Assembly (NCBI RefSeq): GCF_007858275.1
Contig: NZ_VFEV01000013.1
Coordinates: forward strand, 1 to 64,000
Reading direction: 5' to 3'
DNA length: 64,000 nt
DNA from: Pseudomonas proteolytica
GTDB taxonomy: Bacteria; Pseudomonadota; Gammaproteobacteria; Pseudomonadales; Pseudomonadaceae
The notes under the pieces are model-generated. The model worked only from the letters and a program-made list of their open reading frames with translations, searched no databases and was not told where the DNA came from. Both the position numbers and the translations under genes were made by a program. Positions 18,787 to 29,000 of this stretch are shown here, piece by piece; position 1 is the stretch's first letter, and each line of letters begins with the position of its first letter.

Positions 18787-19068
18787 ATGGACATGTTCAT
18801 CACCCTGATCATTCAGATCATCAGCGGCGCAGTCGGCGGCAACCTGGCCGGCCTGAGCAAACAAGGCCTGGGCTCCGGGCTCAATACAGTGGTCGGTGGC
18901 GTCGGCGGCCTGGTGCTGGGGCAGATCGTCTCGGCCATCAGCGGCCTGCCTCCTGGCGGTGCGCTGGATGTCGCGGCGGTGGGCAGCAATATCGTCGGCG
19001 GCGGTGTCGGCGGCCTGGTGCTGACGTTTGTCGTCGGCTGGATCAAAAATAAAATGGCCGCCAAATAA
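18787..19068 (+). CDS. Small glycine-rich membrane protein
   Basis: This 93-aa protein is strongly hydrophobic and Gly/Val/Ile-rich, with three helix-like segments containing GXXXG-type patterns (GAVGGNLAG, VVGGVGGLVLGQIV, NIVGGGVGGLVLTFVV) and a basic tail KNKMAAK. A strong AGGAG site precedes the ATG. It stands alone between the DMT gene and a terminator. I do not recognise a named family with certainty. Confidence 0.8.
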   Translation: MDMFITLIIQIISGAVGGNLAGLSKQGLGSGLNTVVGGVGGLVLGQIVSAISGLPPGGALDVAAVGSNIVGGGVGGLVLTFVVGWIKNKMAAK

Positions 19069-19077
19069 ACCCACTGT

Positions 19078-19106
19078 CACTGCCGGCTGCATGCCGGCAG
19101 TGTCGT
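19078..19106 (+). terminator. Hairpin terminator after the Gly-rich protein
   Basis: A perfect 10-bp stem CACTGCCGGC/GCCGGCAGTG with a 5-base loop is followed by TCGTTT. The T-tract is weak. It lies between two convergent genes. Confidence 0.65.
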
Positions 19107-19394
19107 TTACGAGGTACGGTCGTTGTGCCCCAGGTCTCGCTCTGGATCGATCTGGTCACGTACTCGCTGCTTGAGTACCTTGGCCTCCGGAAAGCCACCA
19201 TCGGCCTTGCGCTCCCAGATCTGCACGCCGTCGCATGTAATGCGAAACACCCCGCCGGTCGCCGGTTCCAGGGCCACTTTGCCGAGGCCATCGGCAAAGG
19301 TGCTCAGCAGTTCCTGGGCCAGCCACGCGGCGCGCAGCAGCCACTGACATTGGGTGCAATAGGTGATGACAATCTCGGGCCTGGATGCGGACAT
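19107..19394 (-). CDS. Rdx/SelT-SelW-SelH family thioredoxin-like protein
   Basis: This 95-aa protein starts MSASRPEIVITYCTQCQWLL, with the family Cys-x-x-Cys redox motif (CTQC) right after the first beta strand, and continues with GVFRITCDGVQIWERKADGGFPE, typical of SelW-like proteins. The selenocysteine of eukaryotic relatives is replaced by Cys. A likely redox role is inferred. AGGAG precedes the ATG by 11 bases. It is divergent from the patatin gene. Confidence 0.85.
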   Translation of the reverse strand: MSASRPEIVITYCTQCQWLLRAAWLAQELLSTFADGLGKVALEPATGGVFRITCDGVQIWERKADGGFPEAKVLKQRVRDQIDPERDLGHNDRTS

Positions 19395-19475
19395 GAAATG
19401 AAGAACTCCTGAGATGACGAGACAGGTGGATCGGATGGCTATAATACCGGCCTTTGCCGTCCAGCCCCGAGATTG

Positions 19476-21668
19476 ATGATGCGCCGCCTGTTGTCCTGCC
19501 TGTTGCTGTGCCTGCTCCCTGTCCTTGCCCAAGCCGTGGAAGCCCCCCGCCCGAAAATCGGCCTGGTGTTGTCCGGCGGTGCCGCCCGTGGCCTGGCGCA
19601 CATCGGCGTGCTCAAGGCCCTGGAAGAGCAAGGCATCCATATCGATGCGATTGCCGGCACCAGCATGGGGGCGGTGATTGGCGGGCTGTACGCGTCGGGC
19701 TACAAGATCGACGAACTGGAAAAGCTGGCGCTGAGCATCGACTGGCAGTTGGCGCTGTCCGATGCCCCGCCCAGGGAAGACGTGCCGTTCCGGCGCAAAC
19801 AGGATGACCGGGACTTCCTGATCAAGCAGAAACTGAGCTTTCGCGACGACGGCAGCCTCGGCCTGCCTCTTGGCGTTATCCAGGGTCAGAACCTGGCGCT
19901 GCTGCTGGAGAGCATGTTCGCCCACAGCAGCAACACCCGCGACTTCGACAAGCTGCCGATTCCATTTCGCGCCGTGGCCACCGATATCACCAGCGGCGAG
20001 AAAGTGGTGTTCCGCAAGGGTCACCTGCCCCAGGTGATTCGCGCCAGCATGTCGATCCCCGCGGTGTTCGCCCCGGTGGAACTGGACGGGCGACTGCTGG
20101 TGGATGGCGGCATGACCGATAACATCCCCCTGGATGTGGCACGTGAGATGGGGGTCGATATCGCCATTGTGGTGGATATCGGTACGCCGCTGCGCAGCCG
20201 CAAGCAACTGGCGACGGTGGTGGATGTGCTCAACCAGTCCATCACCCTGATGACCCGCCGAAATTCCGAGGAGCAACTCAAGGCCCTGCATCCCGGCGAC
20301 GTGCTGATCCAGCCACCGTTGGCCGCCTATGGTGTGACCGACTTTGGCCGCGCCAAGGACATGATCGACGCCGGCTACCGTGCCACCCGCGCCCTGGATA
20401 CCCGCATGGCACGCCTGCGCCCCACCGGCTCGGTAGACGCCGAACTGACCGCCGCCCGCACACCGGGCCAGCGCAACCCGACGATCACCGCAATCAAGGT
20501 AGAGAACGACTCGAAAGTCGGCGACGACGTGATCCGCTACTACATCCGCCAACCCATCGGCGAACCCCTGAACCTGGCCCGCCTGCAATCGGACATGGGC
20601 ACCCTGTATGGCCTGGATTACTTCGAGCAGGTGCAATACCGCGTGGTGAAAAAAGGCCCGGACAACACCCTGGTCATCAGCGCCCGTGGCAAACGCAGCG
20701 GCACCGATTACCTGCGCCTGGGGCTCAACCTGTCCGACGACATGCGCGGCGACAGCGCCTTCAACCTCGGCGCCAGCTACCGGGTCAACGGCATCAACCG
20801 CCTCGGCGCCGAATGGCTGACAAGGGTACAGATCGGTGATCGCCAGGAGCTGTACAGCGAGTTCTATCAGCCGATGGATACCGGCTCACGTTATTTCGTC
20901 GCCCCCTACATCAGCGCCCAGGCGCAGAACGTCGAACTGATCCTGGATAACGACCCGATCTCCGAATACCGCCTTGAGCGCTACGGGTTTGGCCTGAACG
21001 TCGGTCGGCAGATCGGCAACAGCGGCGAAATCCGCTTCGGCGTCGGCGAGGCGTGGGGCAAGGCCGATGTGCGCATCGGCGACCGCGACTTGCCAAGCGT
21101 GAGCTTCAGCGAGGGTTTCTATGAACTCAAGTACTCGTTCGACTCCCTGGACAACGTGTACTTCCCCCACACAGGTGAGGACATCGGCCTGGCCTACCGT
21201 GAGTTCGAACCGGGCCTAGGCTCCGACCAGCGCTACCGGCAATGGGAGTTCAAGCTGGACAAAGCCATGAGCCACGGCCCGGACACCCTGGTACTGGGCG
21301 GTCGCTACGGGCGCACCCTGGACGATTCCGACGTGGTGATTTCCAGCTTCCTGCTGGGCGGCGCGCGGCAGTTGTCAGGGTTCCGCCAGGATGCGATTTC
21401 CGGGCAGAACATCAGCCTGATGCGCGCCGTCTACTACCGTCGCCTGACCCCACGCTCGTACTTGCCACTGGACTTCCCGCTGTACCTGGGCGCCTCCCTG
21501 GAACGCGGGCGGGCGTGGAACAACGACAATGAGTTCGACAGTGGCTACATCAACGCCGCGAGCATCTTCCTGGGGTTCGATACGCCGCTGGGGCCGTTGA
21601 ATTTCAGCTATGGGTTTAATGATGACAATCAGAAGGCGGTGTACCTGAACCTCGGCCAGACGTTCTAA
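19476..21668 (+). CDS. plpD: Patatin-like phospholipase autotransporter, PlpD type (type Vd secretion)
   Basis: The product of about 730 aa has a Sec signal peptide (to about AQA at 20). A patatin lipase domain follows, with the oxyanion GGAARG (35-40), nucleophile Ser63-64 in GTSMG and catalytic Asp at about 210 in DGG. Next come a POTRA-like region (about 340-410) and a C-terminal 16-strand-type Omp85 barrel ending in YLNLGQTF. This architecture is that of P. aeruginosa PlpD, which exports its own lipase domain through its barrel. Two adjacent ATGs and a TTG compete for the start; the ribosome site is weak. Confidence 0.92.
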   Translation: MMRRLLSCLLLCLLPVLAQAVEAPRPKIGLVLSGGAARGLAHIGVLKALEEQGIHIDAIAGTSMGAVIGGLYASGYKIDELEKLALSIDWQLALSDAPPREDVPFRRKQDDRDFLIKQKLSFRDDGSLGLPLGVIQGQNLALLLESMFAHSSNTRDFDKLPIPFRAVATDITSGEKVVFRKGHLPQVIRASMSIPAVFAPVELDGRLLVDGGMTDNIPLDVAREMGVDIAIVVDIGTPLRSRKQLATVVDVLNQSITLMTRRNSEEQLKALHPGDVLIQPPLAAYGVTDFGRAKDMIDAGYRATRALDTRMARLRPTGSVDAELTAARTPGQRNPTITAIKVENDSKVGDDVIRYYIRQPIGEPLNLARLQSDMGTLYGLDYFEQVQYRVVKKGPDNTLVISARGKRSGTDYLRLGLNLSDDMRGDSAFNLGASYRVNGINRLGAEWLTRVQIGDRQELYSEFYQPMDTGSRYFVAPYISAQAQNVELILDNDPISEYRLERYGFGLNVGRQIGNSGEIRFGVGEAWGKADVRIGDRDLPSVSFSEGFYELKYSFDSLDNVYFPHTGEDIGLAYREFEPGLGSDQRYRQWEFKLDKAMSHGPDTLVLGGRYGRTLDDSDVVISSFLLGGARQLSGFRQDAISGQNISLMRAVYYRRLTPRSYLPLDFPLYLGASLERGRAWNNDNEFDSGYINAASIFLGFDTPLGPLNFSYGFNDDNQKAVYLNLGQTF

Positions 21669-21697
21669 CGACACTTAGCCAAGACGGAGCAGGCTTG

Positions 21698-21787
21698 TGT
21701 AGGAGCGGGCTTGCCCGCGAAAGCGGTGGTTCAGTCACCGAATATATTGACTGACACACCGCTTTCGCGAGCAACCCCGCCCCCACA
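21698..21787. repeat. REPIN (GTGGGAGC family)
   Basis: An inverted pair, GTAGGAGCGGGCTTGCCCGC...CGCTTTCGCGAGCAACCCCG, separated by about 30 bases including GAATATATTGACTGA. It lies between the convergent patatin and MarR genes and probably forms their shared transcript end. One arm is degenerate. Confidence 0.85.
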
Positions 21788-21810
21788 TTTTGATCAGCGA
21801 CGTAATCGGC

Positions 21811-22245
21811 TCAGGTCTTTTCCAGATTGGCCAGGATGTGCCCATGGACCCGCATGCACACCCGCATATCCTCTTCATCGACACCCACAAACAGCTCCTG
21901 GCGCAGGGCCGTGGCGATGGTCTCGATCTGATCGATCAACGGGCGGGCGGGATCACACAACACAATGCGCTTGGCACGCCGGTCTTCCACCACAGCCTGG
22001 CGTTGCACCAGGCCCTGGTTCTCCAGGCTGTCGAGTAGGCGAGCCAATGTAGGCCCTTCAACGCCGACACTCTGCGCCAATTCGCGCTGGGTCGGTGCTT
22101 CTTCAAAACGGGCCAGATGCAGCAGCACCAACCAGCGGGCCTGGGACAATCCCAGCCCCGCCAGGCGGCGATCCAGTTCTGCGCGCCAGCCACGGGACAT
22201 TTGCGCCAACTGCATGCCAAAACGGTGTTGATCGGTTAACGGCAT
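21811..22245 (-). CDS. MarR/SlyA-family transcriptional regulator
   Basis: The 144-aa winged-helix regulator shows LGLSQARWLVLLHLARFEEAP, the recognition region TQRELAQSVGVEGPTLARLLD and the wing VEDRRAKRIVLCD. It resembles the SlyA branch. It has no divergent target gene; recQ upstream ends toward it. A palindrome in its own promoter region suggests autoregulation. Confidence 0.9.
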   Translation of the reverse strand: MPLTDQHRFGMQLAQMSRGWRAELDRRLAGLGLSQARWLVLLHLARFEEAPTQRELAQSVGVEGPTLARLLDSLENQGLVQRQAVVEDRRAKRIVLCDPARPLIDQIETIATALRQELFVGVDEEDMRVCMRVHGHILANLEKT

Positions 22246-22281
22246 AAAAAACTCATGGGTTAGACTGAAAATAAAGTATGG

Positions 22282-22292
22282 CTAATTATTAG
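22282..22292. promoter_or_regulatory. Candidate MarR operator
   Basis: The perfect palindrome CTAATTATTAG lies about 37 bases upstream of the MarR start, flanked by further TTAG/CTAA copies (GGTTAGAC, CAGCTAAGC). AT-rich palindromes of this kind are usual for MarR autoregulation. This is an inference. Confidence 0.45.
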
Positions 22293-22366
22293 TCAGCTAA
22301 GCATGACCCATGACAGTAGGCAAGGTTTGCAATGTACTGATTCGTTACATTGTCGTAATTGACACA

Positions 22367-24496
22367 TTAAATCTCGAATTCCGACTGCAAAGCGGCCCGC
22401 ACACAGTACAAAACGCCCTCGGGCACCCGTCCGGTAAACAGCGGCGCTATATCGCTAACCGGTGGCAATTCACCTTCGCCGTCGAGAAAGGCGTCCTGGA
22501 TTTCCCCGAGCAAGTCCTCCGGCAGGTCTAGAGCCTGCTCCAGAGACAACTGCTGCTTGCCAATGGACTCGGCCAGCAAGGTGTAGACGTTTTTTTCCGA
22601 GCATTGCAACTGCCCGGCGATCTGGATCGGCGTCATGCCCGCACGGGCCAGGCTGATCAGTTCGTGGCGAATATCGGCGATTTCCTTCGGTGCCTCGGCC
22701 TGGCCGCCGAGGACTTCCAGGAAGGCCTGGCCATAACGCTCCAGCTTGCGCGCGCCCACGCCGCTGACCCGGGCCATTTCAGCCATGGTGGTGGGCTGCT
22801 CGCGTAGCATTTCCAGCAGGGTGGAGTCGGGGAAGATAACGTAGGGCGGCACGCTGTGCTCTTGCGCCAGCTTGCGCCGCAACGCCCGCAGGGCTTCCCA
22901 CTGTTCCCGCTCCTCGCCGCGCACCAGTTGGCTGGCCTGGCTGGTGCTGCTGGACTTGGCAGTGGTCTGCGGCTTGAGGTCGCGGCGCAGCTCCAGGCTG
23001 ACCTCGCCCTTGAGCAGCGGCCGGCAGCTGTCATTCAGGCGCAGGCCGCCATAGCCTTCCAGATCGATATCCACCAGGCCACGGGCCACCATCTGGCGGA
23101 ACAACGACCGCCATTCGCCTTCAGCCCGCGCCTTGCCCACGCCATACACCGACAGGTGCTGGTGACCGAAACTGCGGATTTTTTCGTTGTCCTTGCCCAG
23201 CAGCACATCGACCAGATGACCGACACCATAACGCTGGCCAGTACGGAAGATCGCCGACAGGCCCTGGCGCGCCGGCTCGGTGGCATCCCAGGTCTGCACG
23301 CCGTCCACACAGTTATCGCAATGCCCGCACGGCTGGGGCATGTCTTCGTCAAAATAGGCGAGCAGGGTCTGGCGGCGGCAGCGGGTCTCTTCACACAGCG
23401 ACAGCATGGCATCGAGCTTGTGTTGCTCCAGGCGCTTGTGGCGCTCATCGCCTTCGGAGTTTTGCAGCATCTGCTTGAGCATCACCACATCCTGCAGGCC
23501 GTAGACCATCCAGGCATCCGCCGGCAGGCCATCGCGGCCAGCACGTCCGGTTTCCTGGTAGTACGCCTCGAGGGACTTAGGCAGGTCCATGTGCGCAACG
23601 AAGCGCACGTTGGACTTGTCGATGCCCATGCCGAACGCAATGGTCGCCACCATGATCAGGCCTTCCTCGTTGAGGAAGCGCTTCTGATGATAGGCCCGCA
23701 ACTCATTGGGCAGGCCAGCGTGGTAAGGCAGCGCGGGGTAGCCCTGCTCGCAGAGGAATGCGGCCACTTCATCGACCTTCTTGCGCGACAGGCAATACAC
23801 AATCCCGGCATCGCTGCGCCGCTCCGAGAGGAACGCCAGCAATTGCTTGCGCGGCTGTTCCTTGGGCACGATGCGATAAAAGATATTCGGCCGGTCGAAG
23901 CTGGAGAGAAAGCGCTCGGCGTTCTGCAGGTGCAGGCGCTCGACGATTTCTTCGCGGGTACGCTTGTCGGCCGTGGCCGTCAGGGCGATACGCGGCACAT
24001 TGGGGAACAGCTCGGCCAGTTGCCCCAGTTGCAGGTATTCACGCCGGAAATCGTGACCCCATTGGGAAACGCAGTGGGCTTCGTCGATGGCGAACAGGGA
24101 GATTTCCAGGCTCTGCAAAAACGCCAGCATGCGCGGCTGCACCAGACGCTCGGGCGCAAGATAGAGCATCTTCACTTCGCCCCGGCGGATCCGCGCCGCC
24201 AGGTCGCGCTGCTGCTCGGCACTCAGGGTCGAGTTCAACGCAGCGGCGGCGACACCCAGTTCTTCCAGGGTGGCCACTTGGTCGTCCATCAGTGCGATCA
24301 ACGGCGAAACCACCACCGCCAGCCCTTCACGCAACAATGCCGGCACCTGGAAGCACAACGACTTGCCACCGCCGGTAGGCATCAAGACCAGCGCATCACC
24401 ACCGCTGGCCACGCGCTCAATGATCGCACCCTGGCGGCCACGAAAGCTGTCGTAGCCGAAGATGTCCTTGAGGACGCGTTGAGCCTGTTCAAGCAT
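22367..24496 (-). CDS. recQ: ATP-dependent DNA helicase RecQ
   Basis: RecQ unwinds DNA 3' to 5' in recombination and fork repair. The 709-aa product has Walker A MPTGGGKS (Lys45), the DEAH box in [16 protein letters not shown], and helicase motif VI in [11 protein letters not shown]. The zinc-binding cysteines (CEETRCRRQ...CGHCDNC, about 375-400) and the winged helix follow. A C-terminal HRDC domain spans about 520-600, with a further C-terminal helical tail. The ATG chosen sits 6 bases after GGAG; a TTG four codons upstream overlaps that site. Confidence 0.96.
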   Translation of the reverse strand: MLEQAQRVLKDIFGYDSFRGRQGAIIERVASGGDALVLMPTGGGKSLCFQVPALLREGLAVVVSPLIALMDDQVATLEELGVAAAALNSTLSAEQQRDLAARIRRGEVKMLYLAPERLVQPRMLAFLQSLEISLFAIDEAHCVSQWGHDFRREYLQLGQLAELFPNVPRIALTATADKRTREEIVERLHLQNAERFLSSFDRPNIFYRIVPKEQPRKQLLAFLSERRSDAGIVYCLSRKKVDEVAAFLCEQGYPALPYHAGLPNELRAYHQKRFLNEEGLIMVATIAFGMGIDKSNVRFVAHMDLPKSLEAYYQETGRAGRDGLPADAWMVYGLQDVVMLKQMLQNSEGDERHKRLEQHKLDAMLSLCEETRCRRQTLLAYFDEDMPQPCGHCDNCVDGVQTWDATEPARQGLSAIFRTGQRYGVGHLVDVLLGKDNEKIRSFGHQHLSVYGVGKARAEGEWRSLFRQMVARGLVDIDLEGYGGLRLNDSCRPLLKGEVSLELRRDLKPQTTAKSSSTSQASQLVRGEEREQWEALRALRRKLAQEHSVPPYVIFPDSTLLEMLREQPTTMAEMARVSGVGARKLERYGQAFLEVLGGQAEAPKEIADIRHELISLARAGMTPIQIAGQLQCSEKNVYTLLAESIGKQQLSLEQALDLPEDLLGEIQDAFLDGEGELPPVSDIAPLFTGRVPEGVLYCVRAALQSEFEI

Positions 24497-24770
24497 GAAA
24501 AACTCCAAATTCCACCGAAATCCCTCTGTACAGGCTGGCTGAAAAAGCGCGCTTGGCCGGAAAATAATCCGTAAGCGAACTTTTCCCGCGACCGCCTCCA
24601 GCCTGCAGGGGCATCACAAAACGCGGCAGTATACCCGAGCGCTCCCCGGCAAAGGGCGCCACTGACGAATAGCGGCCCATCTGAAAACCTTGCAAATATG
24701 CAGTGCGGCTGGCCTGCACGCTCAAGAAGGCCTAGAATTCAGCATCGTTTATTCCCAAGGTAGTCTTTCA

Positions 24771-25358
24771 ATGTCCTTCGCTGAGCAACTAAACCGCCTG
24801 CAAGCCTTCCTCGATGCCGATGAGCTGCATGACGAGGCGCTGGACTACGTAGCCGCCCATGGCTACCTGACTGCGCTATCGATCTGCTCGGAGCAGGTCC
24901 CTGACCGTGAATGGATCGACGCGCTGTTCGCCGAAGAGCCTCACTACAAGGACGAGGCCCAGCGCACCGAGATCGAAGAAACCCTGGTCCAGCTCAAGGC
25001 CCACATCTCCCGCCAACTGGCATCCGATGAAGAATTCGAGCTGCCATGCGACCTCGACCTGGGCGAAGAGCCGGACGACTCCGACCTGCGCGGCTGGTGC
25101 ATTGGCTTCATGGAAGGCGTGTTCCTGCGTGAAGCGGCCTGGTTCGAAACCGCCGAGGACGAAGTCAGCGAAATGCTGCTGCCGATCATGGTCGGTTCCG
25201 GCCTGTTCGACGACCAGCCTGAGTTCGCCGATATCGCCAGCGACGCCAACCTGATGGACGACATGATCGTACAGATCCCGGAAGCACTGACCGCCCTGTA
25301 CCTGCTGTGCAACGCCCCCGACGAAAAACCGGCGATCCTCAAGCCTCGCCACCACTGA
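24771..25358 (+). CDS. UPF0149/YecA-family protein
   Basis: The 195-aa acidic protein has the helical YecA/UPF0149 fold signature: an N-terminal LDADELHDEALDYVAAHGYLTAL, then WCIGFMEGVFL and EALTALYLLCN near the end. It lacks the C-terminal SEC-C zinc motif seen in some relatives. Function unknown. The start ATG is 27 codons inside a longer open frame and matches the family start. Confidence 0.85.
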   Translation: MSFAEQLNRLQAFLDADELHDEALDYVAAHGYLTALSICSEQVPDREWIDALFAEEPHYKDEAQRTEIEETLVQLKAHISRQLASDEEFELPCDLDLGEEPDDSDLRGWCIGFMEGVFLREAAWFETAEDEVSEMLLPIMVGSGLFDDQPEFADIASDANLMDDMIVQIPEALTALYLLCNAPDEKPAILKPRHH

Positions 25359-25378
25359 GTCCCCCGCCCGTGGCGCCC

Positions 25379-25768
25379 ATGGGCAACCGCTCGCCGATTG
25401 TGCGCTACGCGCTACTGGCCATTGGCTGGTTGAGCGTGGTGCTCGGCGTGATCGGAATCTTCTTGCCAGTCTTGCCGACCACCCCCTTCCTGCTCCTGGC
25501 TGCCGGCTGTTTTGCCCGTAGTTCACCGCGCTTTTATGCGTGGCTGGTCAACCATCCGCGCCTGGGTCCCTGGATTCGGGATTACCTGGATGGCAACGGT
25601 ATTCCTCTCAAAGGCAAGGTGTACGCCATCGGCCTGATGTGGCTGAGCATCGGCCTGTCCTGCTACCTGGTGCCATTGCCCTGGGCACGCGGGTTCATGT
25701 TGACCAGTGCGGTGCTGGTGACGATCTATATCCTGCGCCAGAAAACCCTGCCACCACGATCCAACTGA
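25379..25768 (+). CDS. YbaN-like DUF454 inner-membrane protein
   Basis: The 129-aa protein has three or four hydrophobic segments and the family core LGVIGIFLPVLPTTPFLLLAAGCFARSSPRF, followed by HPRLGPWIRDYL. This is the DUF454/YbaN pattern. A GTG three codons upstream is an alternative start. It follows the YecA-like gene closely and may be cotranscribed. Confidence 0.85.
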   Translation: MGNRSPIVRYALLAIGWLSVVLGVIGIFLPVLPTTPFLLLAAGCFARSSPRFYAWLVNHPRLGPWIRDYLDGNGIPLKGKVYAIGLMWLSIGLSCYLVPLPWARGFMLTSAVLVTIYILRQKTLPPRSN

Positions 25769-25771
25769 CCC

Positions 25772-25904
25772 GTGGCGAGGGGGCTTGTCCCCCGTTGGGC
25801 TGCGCAGCAGCCCCAAAACCGGTCACCTCGGTGTGTCTGAAAGGCCGAGGTGAGGCTGACTGGGGCTGCTGCGCAGCCCAACGGGGGACAAGCCCCCTCG
25901 CCAC
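25772..25904. repeat. REPIN (GTGGCGAGGGGG family)
   Basis: Long inverted repeats GTGGCGAGGGGGCTTGTCCC... and their complement, with an inner GGGCTGCGCAGCAGCCCC palindrome on each side, surround a spacer with its own inverted CACCTCGG/CCGAGGTG. It can fold into one long hairpin. Confidence 0.88.
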
Positions 25905-26036
25905 GACAGCACCGCCCATCCACCCCTGCATGACAGCACCTACCCGACCTTCGTCGACACTGACTAACCCCGAGCATCATGCGAGACTGTCGCCCCGGGC
26001 CTGGAATGCCTGGGTGTTCTTATGTCCGGAGTCCTC

Positions 26037-29000
26037 ATGACGCTGTCCAGCGGGCTGATCGCCGCCGTTGCCCTGGCCTATATGGCCATTATGTTTGCCA
26101 TCGCCTTCTACGGTGACCGCCGCCACGCGCCGCTGCCGCCACGGGTGCGTGCGTGGGTGTATAGCCTGTCGCTGGCGGTGTACTGCACCAGTTGGACCTT
26201 CTTCGGCGCCGTAGGCCAGGCCGCCGAACAGTTATGGGCTTTTTTACCGATCTACCTGGGACCCGTACTGCTGCTGGTACTCGCGCCCTGGGTCCTGCAG
26301 AAAATGGTGCTGATCAGCAAGCAGGAAAACATCACCTCCATCGCCGACTTCATCGCCGCGCGCTATGGCAAATCCCAGTCCCTGGCGGTGGTGGTGGCGC
26401 TGATCTGCCTGGTAGGTGTGCTGCCTTATATTGCCCTGCAACTCAAAGGCATCGTGCTGGGGGTCAACCTGCTGATTGGCGCCGGCGCCGATGCCACCGG
26501 CACACGGGCCCAGGATACCGCCCTGATTGTGTCCCTGGTGCTGGCGCTGTTCACCATTGTGTTCGGCACGCGCAACCTCGACGCCACGGAGCACCACCGT
26601 GGCATGGTCCTGGCGATTGCCTTTGAATCCCTGGTCAAGCTGTTCGCATTTCTTGCCGTCGGCGCGTTTGTCACCTACGGCCTGTACGACGGTTTCAACG
26701 ACCTGTTCAGCCAGGCGATGCTCGCACCAAGGCTGGAGGAGTACTGGAAGGAGACGGTCAACTGGCCATCCATGGTGGTGCAGACCGGCGTGGCGATGAT
26801 GGCAATTATCTGCCTGCCCCGGCAGTTCCACGTCACCGTGGTGGAGAATATCGAGCCCCAGGATCTGCGCCTGGCCAAGTGGGTGTTCCCGGCCTACCTG
26901 GTGCTGGCCGCGCTGTTTGTGGTGCCGATTGCCCTCGGCGGCAAGATGCTGCTGCCAAGCTCGGTGCTACCGGACTCCTACGTGATCAGCCTACCCCTGG
27001 CCGAAGCCCATCCGGCCTTGGCGCTGCTGGCATTTATCGGCGGTGCTTCGGCGGCGACCGGCATGGTCATCGTCGCGAGCGTGGCGCTGTCGACCATGGT
27101 CTCCAACGATATGCTGTTGCCCTGGCTGCTGCGTCGCACCAACGCCGAGCGCCCGTTCGAAGTCTTCCGCCACTGGATGCTCTCGGTACGCCGGGTCAGC
27201 ATCGTGATTATTCTGCTGCTGGCCTATGTGAGTTATCGCCTGCTCGGCTCCACCGCGAGCCTGGCGACCATCGGCCAGATTGCCTTTGCCGCCGTGACCC
27301 AACTGGCGCCTGCAATGCTCGGCGCGCTGTACTGGAAGCAGGCCAACCGTCGCGGCGTGTTTGCCGGCCTGGCGGCGGGCACGTTCCTGTGGTTCTACAC
27401 CCTGGTGCTGCCAATTGCCGCCCATAGCCTGGGTTGGTCGCTGAATATCTTCCCTGGCCTCTCCTGGCTGCACGGCAACCCGCTGGGGCTGCCAATCACG
27501 CCGCTGACCCAAGGGGTTGTGCTGTCCCTGGCCGGTAACTTCACTCTGTTTGCCTGGGTCTCGGTCCTCTCGCGCACTCGGGTATCAGAGCATTGGCAGG
27601 CTGGGCGGTTTATCGGCCAGGAAACCAGCCAGCGCGCCAGCGCCCGCTCCATGTTGTCGGTGCAGATCAATGATCTGTTGAGCCTGGCGGCGCGCTTTGT
27701 CGGCGAGGAAAGAGCGCAACAGAGCTTCATCCGCTTCGCCTACCGCCAAGGCAAGGGCTTTAACCCCAACCAGAATGCCGACAACGACTGGATCGCCCAC
27801 ACCGAGCGGCTGCTGGCAGGCGTACTGGGTGCCTCATCCACGCGGGCGGTGGTGAAAGCAGCGATTGAAGGCCGCGAAATGCAGCTGGAGGACGTAGTCC
27901 GTATCGCTGACGAAGCCTCCGAAGTGCTGCAGTTCAACCGGGCACTGTTGCAAGGTGCAATCGAGAACATCACCCAGGGCATCAGCGTGGTGGATCAGTC
28001 CCTCAAGCTGGTGGCCTGGAACCGCCGCTACCTGGAACTGTTCAACTACCCCGACGGATTGATCAGTGTCGGGCGGCCGATTGCCGACATTATTCGCTAC
28101 AACGCCGAGCGCGGCCTGTGCGGCCCCGGTGAGGCCGAAGTCCACGTGGCGCGGCGCCTGCACTGGATGCGCCAGGGCCGCGCGCATACCTCGGAACGGC
28201 TGTTTCCCAACGGCCGCGTGATCGAGCTGATCGGCAACCCGATGCCGGGCGGCGGGTTTGTCATGAGTTTCACCGACATCACCGCCTTCCGCGAGGCCGA
28301 ACAGGCCCTGACCGAGGCCAATGAGGGCCTGGAACAGCGCGTCACCGAGCGCACCCATGAGCTGTCGCAGCTCAACGTCGCGCTGACCGACGCCAAAGGC
28401 GTGGCCGAATCGGCCAACCAATCGAAAACCCGCTTCCTTGCTGCGGTCAGCCATGACCTGATGCAGCCGCTCAACGCTGCGCGGCTGTTCTCGGCCGCCC
28501 TCTCCCACCAGAGCGAAGGATTGTCCGGCGAGGCTCGGCAGTTGGTGCACCACTTGGACAGTTCGCTGCGCTCGGCCGAAGACCTGATCAGCGATTTGCT
28601 GGATATCTCGCGCCTGGAAAACGGCAAGATCAATCCCCAGCGCCAGCCGTTTGCCTTGAGTGAACTGTTCGATGCCCTGGGCGCGGAGTTCAAGGTGCTG
28701 GCCCAGGAACAAGGCTTGCGCTTCCGCCTGCGTGGCAGCCGCTTGCGCATCGACAGTGATATCAAGCTGCTGCGGCGCATCCTGCAGAATTTCCTGACCA
28801 ACGCCTTCCGTTATGCCCACGGCCCAGTGCTGCTGGGTGTAAGACGGCGTCGCGGTGAGCTGCGCCTGGAGGTGTGGGACCGTGGACCGGGGATTCCACT
28901 GGATAAGCAGAAAGTGATCTTCGAAGAGTTCAAGCGCCTGGACAGCCACCAGACCCGTGCCGAGAAGGGCCTGGGGCTGGGCCTGGCGATTGCCGACGGG

